From Prevotella sp. UBA7782 (GTDB taxonomy: Bacteria; Bacteroidota; Bacteroidia; Bacteroidales; Bacteroidaceae), in NCBI GenBank assembly GCA_002480935.1, contig DLDC01000199.1:1-6382 (forward strand): a stretch of DNA of 6,382 nt, written 5' to 3'. Positions 1-6,293 of this stretch are shown one piece after another. Under the pieces are notes generated by a model. The model did not search any database, was not told the DNA's origin, and saw only the letters and a list, made by a program, of their open reading frames with translations. Every line of letters begins with the position of its first letter. Position 1 is the stretch's first letter. A program made the position numbers and the translations under genes.

Positions 1-24
1 TTGCTGTGGCGCTGTTGTGTAAGG

Positions 25-66
25 TTGCTTACGGTCACAAGGAGCCACGCCCTGCTGAGGGATGCT
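25..66 (+). repeat. Imperfect direct repeat, left copy
   Basis: Matches 6252-6293 at 32 of 42 positions. The core 33-54 (GGTCACAAGG then AGCCACGCCCTG) agrees at 20 of 22, with two A/G differences. It lies just outside the terminator, in the same orientation as the right copy. It probably belongs to a dispersed intergenic repeat family. The open frame running through it has no recognisable protein character. Confidence 0.6.
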
Positions 67-81
67 GTTGCATGTGTTGAT

Positions 82-116
82 AAAAAAATCCCGGAGAGGC
101 ATTGCCTTTCCGGGAT
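82..116 (-). terminator. Intrinsic terminator of the five-gene unit
   Basis: Read on the minus strand, an inverted repeat begins ATCCCGGA and ends TCCGGGAT. An inner stem AGGC/GCCT and a 3-nt loop give a 13-position stem with a single A-C mismatch. It is followed directly by seven T (82-88). It lies about 70 nt past the last stop codon. On the plus strand no T-run follows the hairpin, so it acts for the minus-strand unit only. Confidence 0.93.
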
Positions 117-150
117 ATATGAGTTGTTAAGCCTTGGTGTGGCTGTATGT

Positions 151-172
151 TCCAACCACGGTGCGGGTTGGA
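151..172 (-). repeat. 3' UTR hairpin upstream of the terminator
   Basis: TCCAACC (151-157) pairs perfectly with GGTTGGA (166-172) around an 8-nt loop. It sits between the last stop codon (187) and the terminator. With no T-run of its own, it is more likely an RNA-stabilising or pausing stem than a second terminator. Role inferred. Confidence 0.55.
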
Positions 173-186
173 GTCATTGTTATTTG

Positions 187-2094
187 TTACTTGATGTATT
201 TGATAACCTTACCGTCAGACATCTTTACGATGTTCAAGCCTTTCTGCTCGCCATTGACAAGCTGTCCGGCTGCGTTGTAACGTGCTACGACATAAGCGTT
301 GGCTGAGGTGGCTGTTACGCCAGATATGCCAGTTGTTGCAGGAATGAGGTTCACGCCATTAACATTCTCTATAGCGTTGTCGAGTACGTTGGTCGTGTTG
401 TGCTTGTTCAAGAAGGCTACGAATTTCAGGTCAGCCTTCTTGTATGTGCTCTTCACGTCAATGGTATAAGTCTTTGAGAACTTCTTGTCGTTCCATGTCA
501 CAGCGTCGCCCCATGAGCTGTTGAAGTAGCGAATGACGTGCTGATGATAGAACGAGCCTGTTGCTCCATTCTGGCTCTGTGCCTGGATATTGTCTTCTGT
601 CATGTAAACCGTGAGGTAGTTGTTGGCATTGTCGAATGCCTCGTTGCACTCACCGTTTACGGTCAGCACTACCTGTGTAGTATCAGCGTTAGGCACAGCC
701 GTCAGGCTAACCTTTGCATCAGACAACTGATTGATTTCATAAGCAATAACCTGCGTAATCTCATTAGCTGAAGTTGGTATCGTCATGTTATCAGATGCGG
801 TCGTGCCTTCAGGATATTGAGCAGTGAAATACGGACGGCGGTTGTACATCAATGCGGGAGCGTATGTATAGCCACCATCATTGAATAGTGCTTGAAGGTC
901 GTTGTCGCATGTCTGTGTGAGCCAGTCAGTGTAGTAGCCTGAGTGGTGGCACACTGCGAATACGCGTGTCGGGTCAGCAGTTTCAAGTGCAGTGTGTAGG
1001 AAGCCAGCCACACGTGGGCAGTTAGGACATTTCTCCGTGGTGAACTCTTCTATCACAACGTTTCTTGCATACTTGTCTTTGGCAACGCCAATCTCGCCAT
1101 TTGCCACCTTGTCAGCGGCACCATTGTCTTGACCGTTCACCTTTGTTATCTCTACAGCCACTTTCTTTATGGCTGCCTCACTGCCTGTTGGCACCTTGAA
1201 AGAGAATGAGCCAACGGCACCAGTAGCAACAGATGTAGCGAAAGTCTGGTGAACAGACTCGCCTGCCACGCCGTCTATCGTTGCCGTATAGTCCAAGTCG
1301 GTTATTGGGTCTTTGCTCATGTTCTTGAAGTTGACGGTTACCGTGGCGGTGTCATTCACCACAGTGTTTATCTTGGAGAAGTCTTCCGGTATAGCCGCAT
1401 AGGTGGGGAAGTTGCCTTCAACAAGCAGTTGCACGCTCAGGTTGCCGTAGCTTTCAGCCCCGATGTTGTACCAACCTTCTCCTTGTGTGCCCAGGTTGCC
1501 ATAGGCGTAAGTGGGTTCAGTGGTTCCTTGCTGCACCAATGACCAAGGATAGCAGTCGTTTGTAGAGCCTTTCTTCTGTGTATAGGTATAGCCCACGAGG
1601 AAAGCTGTGTAGCCCGTTGTGTCTACCGTCCATGCCTGGTCAAAGTTAACGGTTGTCCATCCTGCACTGAACGATGTGCTGGATGGCGTCTGTGACTTTA
1701 TCTCAGTAATGTTTCCGGCAGCGTCCACTCCGTAGATGGATACCTTCTTCACCGTAGCCGCTGCGCACAGACCCACGCGCATAGCCTTGGCCTGCATGCC
1801 TATCGTGCCATTGAATACCGATGCGGGCCAGTATGAGCCTAGCCCAAGGTCCATAGAGAGGCTAGCAAAGCCATATCCATATTCAGACAAGTCGTCTGTA
1901 GAATAGAGGCCGATGTAACGCTGGTTGTCAGCAAGTGCGGCCTTGCTAGGTGCGGCTTTCAGCACGTTGGGTGTTTCTGCTGCTACTGTAGCCTTCCCTA
2001 GAAGCCCTACGGCACGCTCTGTTTTGAAGTTCTGTGCGCTTGCGGTAGAGGCTAGGAGAGCCAATGCCGAAGCAAATAGTAATGATTTTTTCAT
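187..2094 (-). CDS. Secreted Omp28-like protein with thioredoxin-like CxxC domain and T9SS-type C-terminal domain
   Basis: Last gene of the unit, 635 residues, probably a surface or secreted protein. Residues 1-20 form a signal peptide (MKKSLLFASALALL..., predicted cut A20|Q21). Residues ~55-232 are a beta-rich region resembling jelly-roll modules of Bacteroidota surface proteins. Residues ~240-338 look like an Ig/CARDB-type domain. From ~345 comes an Omp28/thioredoxin-like domain with EEFTTEKCPNCP (C356, C359), then AVCHHSGYY and APALMYNRR, the last at the likely cis-Pro position. The stretch QHVIRYFNSSWGDAV parallels HNHVLRAAVNGTWGDDV in the lipoprotein encoded two genes upstream, so the two are paralogous over this domain. 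The last ~48 residues (TGISGV...KGLNIVKMSDGK...) match the T9SS sorting-domain style seen in Prevotella-type proteins. The ATG start is followed directly by the signal peptide; TAA stop. The substrate is unknown. The family call is firm, while oxidoreductase activity is inferred from the CxxC motif only. Confidence 0.88.
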   Translation of the reverse strand: MKKSLLFASALALLASTASAQNFKTERAVGLLGKATVAAETPNVLKAAPSKAALADNQRYIGLYSTDDLSEYGYGFASLSMDLGLGSYWPASVFNGTIGMQAKAMRVGLCAAATVKKVSIYGVDAAGNITEIKSQTPSSTSFSAGWTTVNFDQAWTVDTTGYTAFLVGYTYTQKKGSTNDCYPWSLVQQGTTEPTYAYGNLGTQGEGWYNIGAESYGNLSVQLLVEGNFPTYAAIPEDFSKINTVVNDTATVTVNFKNMSKDPITDLDYTATIDGVAGESVHQTFATSVATGAVGSFSFKVPTGSEAAIKKVAVEITKVNGQDNGAADKVANGEIGVAKDKYARNVVIEEFTTEKCPNCPRVAGFLHTALETADPTRVFAVCHHSGYYTDWLTQTCDNDLQALFNDGGYTYAPALMYNRRPYFTAQYPEGTTASDNMTIPTSANEITQVIAYEINQLSDAKVSLTAVPNADTTQVVLTVNGECNEAFDNANNYLTVYMTEDNIQAQSQNGATGSFYHQHVIRYFNSSWGDAVTWNDKKFSKTYTIDVKSTYKKADLKFVAFLNKHNTTNVLDNAIENVNGVNLIPATTGISGVTATSANAYVVARYNAAGQLVNGEQKGLNIVKMSDGKVIKYIK

Positions 2095-2131
2095 GTGGTA
2101 ATGGTTTTAAAATGACATTTTTTGTATTTGC

Positions 2132-2800
2132 TTATCTCAACACCTTGGCTGTTGTGCCGTCGGTGTATTTCACTATGTTCAGTCCCTTTTGCATGTCAGC
2201 GAGTTTGGCCCCGCTGGCGCTGTATATGGCAGCCACCTTCTTGCCTTGTGTGCTGCTGATGCCATTGATGCCAGTCGGGTCGGCATATACGAAGTGGAGC
2301 GTCACCTTGGGGCCGTAGCCGGTGACTTCGCCCGGGGTGGATTGGGTTATACCAAATTTGGTCGTAGTTTTTACTTCACGTACCTCTATCTGCATGGTAG
2401 CCGTCCAGTCGCCATAGGCAGCTGGCACCCATTCTGTTGCGATATCTTGGGCCTGTGCGTTTGCTTCAACTACACAGCTGCTAGACTGGTATACGCCCCC
2501 CGTAGCCCAAGCGGGAAGGCATGAGCCGAACGAACAGGTTCCGAATGAGCCGTTAGGCATGTTGGTGATGTCTATGCTCAGGTTGCCTGCTGTTTGTTTG
2601 CCGGAGATGTTCTTGATGTATAGTCCTGTGGATATCTTCCCCTCCGTCAGTGTCGATAGCGTGAGCGTTGTTCCGTCCTTCACCTCATTGCCATTGGCAT
2701 CCTGAAAGCGGAAGGTGTTGTCTATCTCGCTGCTTTGTGCGTTGGCCTGCAGGGCGAAGAGCCCCATCATGGCCAGACATAATAAATAAATCTTCTTCAT
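2132..2800 (-). CDS. Secreted beta-rich protein with T9SS-type C-terminal domain, function unknown
   Basis: Encodes 222 residues. The signal peptide is MKKIYLLCLAMMGLFALQANA with predicted cleavage A21|Q22. Residues ~28-170 alternate polar and hydrophobic residues as in an Ig-like beta-sandwich (NTFRFQDANGNEV..., TGLYIKNISGK...). They hold a C-x4-C pair, CSFGSC (C89, C94), followed by LPAW and a third cysteine, C109. Similar 'CFG..C(Y/L)P' patterns occur, as I recall, in small T9SS-cargo proteins of Bacteroidota, but I cannot name a family. Residues ~174-222 (DPTGINGISS...KGLNIVKYTDG...KVLR) are the same type of C-terminal sorting domain as in the downstream 635-residue protein, so both are probably exported by one T9SS. 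It lies 26 nt after the lipoprotein gene and 37 nt before the next gene, consistent with co-transcription. No catalytic residues are visible. A structural or binding role, or being a disulfide-bonded client of the neighbouring thioredoxin-like proteins, is conjecture. Confidence 0.85.
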   Translation of the reverse strand: MKKIYLLCLAMMGLFALQANAQSSEIDNTFRFQDANGNEVKDGTTLTLSTLTEGKISTGLYIKNISGKQTAGNLSIDITNMPNGSFGTCSFGSCLPAWATGGVYQSSSCVVEANAQAQDIATEWVPAAYGDWTATMQIEVREVKTTTKFGITQSTPGEVTGYGPKVTLHFVYADPTGINGISSTQGKKVAAIYSASGAKLADMQKGLNIVKYTDGTTAKVLR

Positions 2801-2826
2801 AAGTCTTTTTGCCTTAAATATGTTTG

Positions 2827-3621
2827 TTATTCTATTTTCTTTCTTACCACCTGCTTCACGCCATTGTCGTCATACACAAAGGCCACGATGTACAGGTGTT
2901 TGGGGTTCCAAGCCTTGTCGAGCGTCAGCTCATAGGTTTTGTTCAGTGCCTGCCCGGGCACCACGGTTACGTCGTCGCCCCATGTTCCGTTCACAGCTGC
3001 GCGCAGCACGTGGTTGTGTATGTAGGCATTGTTGCGTTTGCCGTCAGGCATGATCTGAAAGGCATTGATGCTGTCTTCGGTCACCCAGAGCTGCAGCTTG
3101 CCGCTCACAGTGGCGTCACCGGCTCCCACCAACTCAGCCGATATGTCTACGGTGTTGCTTTGTGCGTGATAGGTGTTGTCGAGGCTGATGTTCAGCTGCG
3201 CCTTCTCTTTCAGGTCGTAGGCCGCCTTTGCCGTCCACCAGTCCATGGGCATGAGCCCGTCAGAGCGGTCGATGAGCCCGCTGGGCTGGCTCTCCACCTT
3301 CCAGTGGTCATAGTAGGTGTCGCCCAAGTCGGTTGCCAACCCCAGTTGTGTAGGCGAGTTGTGCACTCCGAAGTAGCCGCAGTGTATGGCCACAGCAATG
3401 ATGGTGTCGGCCCCATACTCTTTTTGCAGCTGCTCTATGATGTTGGTAGCCTTGGGGCAGTTCACGCAGTTCTGTCCTGTAAAGTCTTCTATCAGGATGT
3501 TTCTGCCCTGCACCTCTGGCTTGACGAACACCAGTCTTTCATCTTCATCCACGTTGCTGCAGGCTGCCAGTCCCAGCAGGGCGCAGGCAGCAAGTAGGGT
3601 GGTGTATATGATATTCTTCAT
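2827..3621 (-). CDS. Omp28-like outer-membrane lipoprotein with CxxC motif
   Basis: Encodes 264 residues from the ATG at 3621. An in-frame start three codons further upstream would use TTG at 3630; ATG is preferred because it begins directly with a lipoprotein signal, MKNIIYTTLLAACALLGLAAC. The lipobox is L18-A-A-C21. After the lipidated Cys the sequence is SNVDEDE. Acidic residues just after the Cys resemble the lipoprotein export signal that sends Bacteroidota lipoproteins to the cell surface, so surface exposure is plausible. The Omp28 / thioredoxin-like domain follows with ILIEDFTGQNCVNCP (C52, C55), AIHCGYFG (C81) and QPSGLIDRSDG, the probable cis-Pro loop. The C-terminal half holds HNHVLRAAVNGTWGDDV and YIVAFVYDDNG. 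Porphyromonas gingivalis Omp28 is the family namesake and has been described as a putative adhesin. No T9SS domain is present. It begins 9 nt after the barrel gene's stop codon. The family is well supported, but redox activity is not shown. Confidence 0.9.
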   Translation of the reverse strand: MKNIIYTTLLAACALLGLAACSNVDEDERLVFVKPEVQGRNILIEDFTGQNCVNCPKATNIIEQLQKEYGADTIIAVAIHCGYFGVHNSPTQLGLATDLGDTYYDHWKVESQPSGLIDRSDGLMPMDWWTAKAAYDLKEKAQLNISLDNTYHAQSNTVDISAELVGAGDATVSGKLQLWVTEDSINAFQIMPDGKRNNAYIHNHVLRAAVNGTWGDDVTVVPGQALNKTYELTLDKAWNPKHLYIVAFVYDDNGVKQVVRKKIE

Positions 3622-3630
3622 TCTTTGCAA

Positions 3631-5385
3631 TTAGAAATTATAGTTATACGAAAGTGTGAAGCCCTTTGTCTCAGGCACATAGCGGCAAACGCCGCCCGAG
3701 CAGTTGAAGCCTGCGCGTGTGCGGCCCCATCCCAGTTGTATGCGGTGCGCGCCCAGGTTATAGGTCACACTGGTGTTCCAGAAGTGGGCGTTGGTAAGTC
3801 CCACGTTATATTCGTCGCTCACCGTCACCATCCAGTGTGGCACAAGCGACAGCTCGGCCAGTGCGAAGAGCCAGTCGCCCTTGTCTTGTGCCGTGGTGAG
3901 ATATTGTGCCTCGGTGCGCAGACGTGTCTTTGCGCTCAGGTTGAACAGAGCGTCGGCCACAAAGATGTTGCTGTGCACCATGCCTCCTTCGCCCTCTACG
4001 ATGGTCTTGTTATAGAACTGGTTCATGTACATCAGGTTGAGCTTGACGTCACGCGTCAGCCTTTTCTCCAACTGAACGTTGATGTCCTGATAGTAAGTTC
4101 CGTTGCCCCAGCTCCAGAACGAGCTTCCGTAGCCGTAGGTTCCGCGTCCGGTGTAACTTGTTACTTGCACGTTGGCAGGGTCGGCGGGGTGCAGCTGTCC
4201 GTCGTCGGGCACTTCTGTCATCATGACATAGGTGAGCGGATGGTCTGTTTGCTTGATGGCGTGCACGTGGCTGAAGTTCACCTTGATGTTCATGCCGTAG
4301 CGTCCGCCCAGCGCAGTGTGCTTCTTGAAGTTATAGCCCAGCTGAGCCTGATAAGCCCACTCACCCTCCGGATGTGTGGCATAGGGATACATGGCGGCCA
4401 GGGCGTATGTCTGGTCTTGTGTGAAAGCGGGCAGATGATTGATGTAAGACGATGTTCCCGTCTCGCTTCTGTCGCTTCTGAAGGCGAAGTTCACCGACCT
4501 CTTGGCCTGTGCCAGCACGCTGAAGCCACGCTTTGAGTATGACCCCGTGAGCATAGCCACATATCCCGGGCGGTATATCCAGTTGTTGGTTGCCATGGGG
4601 TCTTGCGTTTTATAGGCATATTCAGCCAGCCAGTCCCAGCCTTTATGGCTGTAAGAGATGCGTGCGTCCCACGCATTTACGTTCTCCGGCAGCACCAAGC
4701 GGTGTGTCGGGTCAATGAAGATGTCGTCATGGCTTGCCTTCTCGTGCTTGTTCACCCAGCTTCCTCCCAGTGTGATAAACGTTTCTGAAGCCTGCAGGGC
4801 ACTGAACCACTGGTCCAGGCTCAGCTCCAGGTCGGCTCCCGTCACCAACGAGTTGTTGTGTGCCCAGTAGCGTCTTTGCACGCCCGAGAGGGCCTTCAGC
4901 TGCACGCCCTTGAAGGGCTTGAGCACCAGTCGGCCTCCCAGCAGCGAGTTGTCTATGCCGAGCGACCGCTCTTCATAGGTGCGCAGAATGAAGCCTGAGC
5001 CGAACTGCTCGTAGAAGGTTCCCAGTGTGAGCTCTGCGTTCTTCAGTTTTCCTTTGATATAGAAGTAGGGCACGCCCCATCCTTTGAAGTCGTTTTCGAA
5101 TCCCGGCAGCGGATGGTCGAGATACTCAAATCGCAGTCCGGCATCCACATATTTACTATTAGCGTTCAGGTCAATGTAGGTATTCGACCTGAAATCCTCG
5201 TTGCTTTTGTCGTCTTGTTTGCCCGTGGGTATGAGGTTGTCGCTCTGCACGCTACCGCTCAGTGTGATGCCCTTTCGCTGCGAGCCATCTTCAGCATAGC
5301 CGTCTTGTGCCTCGCTCTGTGCCCACATGCCGGCCGGCGTGGCCAGCATGGTCAGCAAGACGAGTGCGGGTAAGTCTTTTCTCAT
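3631..5385 (-). CDS. DUF6029-like outer-membrane beta-barrel protein
   Basis: Encodes 584 residues. The signal peptide is MRKDLPALVLLTMLATPAGMWA, with predicted cleavage A22|Q23. The mature protein is a long run of alternating aromatic/hydrophobic and polar strands with Gly-rich turns (ITLSGSVQSDN, VDAGLRFEYLDHP, VPYFYIKGKLKNAELTLG, FSVLAQAKRS and others) and ends in YNYNF. A C-terminal Phe on the last strand is typical of outer-membrane barrels. Segments such as FYEQFGSGFILRTYEERSLG and NCSGGVCRYVP match what I remember of the DUF6029 family, whose function is unknown. The only two cysteines in the whole protein are C562 and C567 in CSGGVC near the end, so a single disulfide is likely. Its ATG overlaps the TlpA stop codon by one base (TAATG), suggesting coupled translation. 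It could be a channel or a surface scaffold; no substrate can be read from the sequence. The envelope location is confident, the exact family name less so. Confidence 0.85.
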   Translation of the reverse strand: MRKDLPALVLLTMLATPAGMWAQSEAQDGYAEDGSQRKGITLSGSVQSDNLIPTGKQDDKSNEDFRSNTYIDLNANSKYVDAGLRFEYLDHPLPGFENDFKGWGVPYFYIKGKLKNAELTLGTFYEQFGSGFILRTYEERSLGIDNSLLGGRLVLKPFKGVQLKALSGVQRRYWAHNNSLVTGADLELSLDQWFSALQASETFITLGGSWVNKHEKASHDDIFIDPTHRLVLPENVNAWDARISYSHKGWDWLAEYAYKTQDPMATNNWIYRPGYVAMLTGSYSKRGFSVLAQAKRSVNFAFRSDRSETGTSSYINHLPAFTQDQTYALAAMYPYATHPEGEWAYQAQLGYNFKKHTALGGRYGMNIKVNFSHVHAIKQTDHPLTYVMMTEVPDDGQLHPADPANVQVTSYTGRGTYGYGSSFWSWGNGTYYQDINVQLEKRLTRDVKLNLMYMNQFYNKTIVEGEGGMVHSNIFVADALFNLSAKTRLRTEAQYLTTAQDKGDWLFALAELSLVPHWMVTVSDEYNVGLTNAHFWNTSVTYNLGAHRIQLGWGRTRAGFNCSGGVCRYVPETKGFTLSYNYNF

Positions 5386-5387
5386 TA
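5383..5387 (-). promoter_or_regulatory. TAATG stop/start overlap between TlpA and barrel genes
   Basis: On the minus strand the TAA of the thioredoxin gene and the ATG of the barrel gene share one A. Such overlaps usually allow ribosomes to terminate and restart, tying the levels of the two proteins together. This fixes the barrel start and supports one mRNA. The overlap is seen directly; coupling is inference. Confidence 0.75.
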
Positions 5388-5873
5388 TTTCAGCAGTTCC
5401 TTTACTTTTTCTATCAGTTCGTTCTCGGCGCCGTCGGTATATCCGTTGTGCTTGTATACGATGTTGCCTTTTCCGTCACACACAATGACGTAGGGTATCA
5501 TCTGTATGCCCAGGGCACGCTTGAAGTCGCTGTTAGGGTCGAGCAGCACGTCATATTCCCATCCGTTTTCCTCCACGAGCGGCTTCACCTTGTGTATGTT
5601 CTGTGCCTGGTCTATCGAAACGGCATACAGCTTAACGCCCGTTTCCTTCTGCCAGTCCTCATACACCTCGTTGATAGCCTTGAGCTCACGGTTGCATGGG
5701 TGGCACCATGTGGCAAAGAAGTCTATGATGAACGGCTTGCCACCATTGTTCAGCGTGTCTGTCTTTATGGTTCGACCGTTGATGTCCTTGAGTGTTACAC
5801 CTGGAAGTTGTGCGTTTATTGATGCCACAAAGCCTGTGAGCAAGAATAAAACAGATAAGATAAATTTCTTCAT
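5385..5873 (-). CDS. TlpA/ResA-like periplasmic thiol-disulfide oxidoreductase
   Basis: First gene of the unit, 162 residues. The signal peptide is MKKFILSVLFLLTGFVASINA with predicted cut A21|Q22; there is no lipobox Cys, so a soluble periplasmic protein is expected. One thioredoxin-like domain fills the rest. FIIDFFATWCHPCNREL carries the active-site pair C57-H-P-C60 typical of TlpA/ResA/thioredoxin-family reductases. VKLYAVSID is the next strand, and GIQMIPYVIVCDGKG contains the conserved cis-Pro, P127. C132 lies after that strand and is an extra cysteine. The length is near minimal for a TlpA-type protein, with none of the long N-terminal domain found in many Bacteroidota TlpA proteins. 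It likely reduces or rearranges disulfides in envelope proteins. The neighbouring genes encode Cys-pair proteins that are candidate partners (inference). An electron donor such as CcdA/DsbD is not encoded here. The start is the ATG directly before the signal peptide. Confidence 0.93.
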   Translation of the reverse strand: MKKFILSVLFLLTGFVASINAQLPGVTLKDINGRTIKTDTLNNGGKPFIIDFFATWCHPCNRELKAINEVYEDWQKETGVKLYAVSIDQAQNIHKVKPLVEENGWEYDVLLDPNSDFKRALGIQMIPYVIVCDGKGNIVYKHNGYTDGAENELIEKVKELLK

Positions 5874-5924
5874 AAGCCAAATAAGATAATTTCTTAATGT
5901 TGAACCTGATTAAACAAGATGCAC

Positions 5925-5938
5925 ATCGGCGAACCGAT
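5925..5938 (-). other. Leader hairpin with UUCG loop
   Basis: On the minus-strand transcript AUCGG and CCGAU form a 5-bp stem closed over UUCG. It falls about 25-40 nt after the predicted start of transcription and 52 nt before the thioredoxin ATG. It does not reach the start codon, has no T-run and is too small to be a riboswitch. It may protect the 5' end or position a regulator. Confidence 0.4.
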
Positions 5939-5970
5939 AGCACTTATTAATACTTATTTTTCTTAGGTTG

Positions 5971-5978
5971 CAAATTTA
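5971..5978 (-). promoter_or_regulatory. Bacteroidota-type -7 promoter element (TAAATTTG)
   Basis: On the minus strand TAAATTTG matches the Bacteroidota sigma-ABfr -7 consensus TAnnTTTG exactly. It lies 97 nt upstream of the thioredoxin start codon, predicting a transcript start near 5964-5967 and a leader of about 90 nt. I do not find a good -33 TTTG box at the usual 19-21 nt spacing; the bases there read GACG/AGAC/TAGA. The promoter may be weak or activator-dependent. This is the best candidate for driving all five genes, but it is unproven. Confidence 0.6.
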
Positions 5979-6000
5979 CACAATATTCTTTCCGTTTCGT

Positions 6001-6012
6001 CTATTCGAATAG
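6001..6012. promoter_or_regulatory. 12-bp perfect palindrome, candidate operator
   Basis: CTATTCGAATAG is self-complementary over its full length. It lies 22 nt upstream of the -7 box, centred roughly 40-43 nt before the predicted transcript start. This is where an activator would replace the missing -33 contact. A second AT-rich inverted repeat, AATATA-tgtt-TATATT (6015-6030), lies right beside it. Regulatory role inferred from position and symmetry. Confidence 0.4.
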
Positions 6013-6014
6013 TT

Positions 6015-6030
6015 AATATATGTTTATATT
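6015..6030. repeat. AT-rich inverted repeat beside the palindrome
   Basis: AATATA and TATATT are exact reverse complements separated by TGTT. The low complexity of AT-rich DNA makes a chance match quite possible. It is listed because it abuts the 12-bp palindrome upstream of the promoter. Confidence 0.3.
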
Positions 6031-6251
6031 GCTATTTTTTGTAAGGCTTGTTATCTTTATGTGTCAAATTACTAATGCTTATACGCCTGTTGATATGATT
6101 TTGAAAGTTGAATGTGCGATTTTGTTACGTGCTATTTCTATACATTTATTCACCTTTCTGTTGTCATTTCCGGGTAGGTTAGGTGCTCATGCCTTGCCCT
6201 GTCATATCATATCCTCCTGCATGGAGTGTATGTGTGTTGCTTGTTTTTTGC
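6031..6251. other. Intergenic stretch, no gene seen
   Basis: AT-rich and T-biased on the plus strand. A plus-strand open frame of 97 codons (6020-6313) crosses it but reads MFILLFFVRLVIFMCQI..., ends inside the repeat and shows no domain. I take it as chance. No exact TAnnTTTG box was found by eye on the plus strand, and no RNA gene was recognised. Confidence 0.5.
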
Positions 6252-6293
6252 TTGCAGATGGTCACAAGGGGCCGCGCCCTGGATGGGGGTGCT
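6252..6293 (+). repeat. Imperfect direct repeat, right copy
   Basis: Partner of 25-66. The core 6260-6281 reads GGTCACAAGG then GGCCGCGCCCTG. It is GC-rich against the AT-rich DNA before it, so it stands out by composition. It lies far upstream of the promoter of the five-gene unit. Confidence 0.6.

Noticed and set aside
1..306. Plus-strand open frame at the left edge
   Set aside because: It runs through the repeat, the terminator and the antisense end of the 635-residue gene, so it cannot be a real gene.
2824..3597. Plus-strand open frame of 257 codons
   Set aside because: It mirrors the Omp28-like lipoprotein almost end to end, and the minus-strand frame carries the lipobox and CxxC.
3622..3630. 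Upstream TTG start for the Omp28 lipoprotein
   Set aside because: It would add MQR before the ATG. The ATG opens a normal lipoprotein signal peptide and leaves a 9-nt gap after the previous stop.
3625..4536. Plus-strand open frame of 303 codons
   Set aside because: It lies antisense to the barrel gene, has no signal or domain, and is rich in Val/His/Cys as expected from the reverse reading of a GC-richer gene. The minus-strand product has a clear signal peptide and barrel pattern.
5879..5964. Riboswitch or attenuator in the leader
   Set aside because: Only a 5-bp hairpin is visible, with no T-run, no competing stem and no known riboswitch motif.
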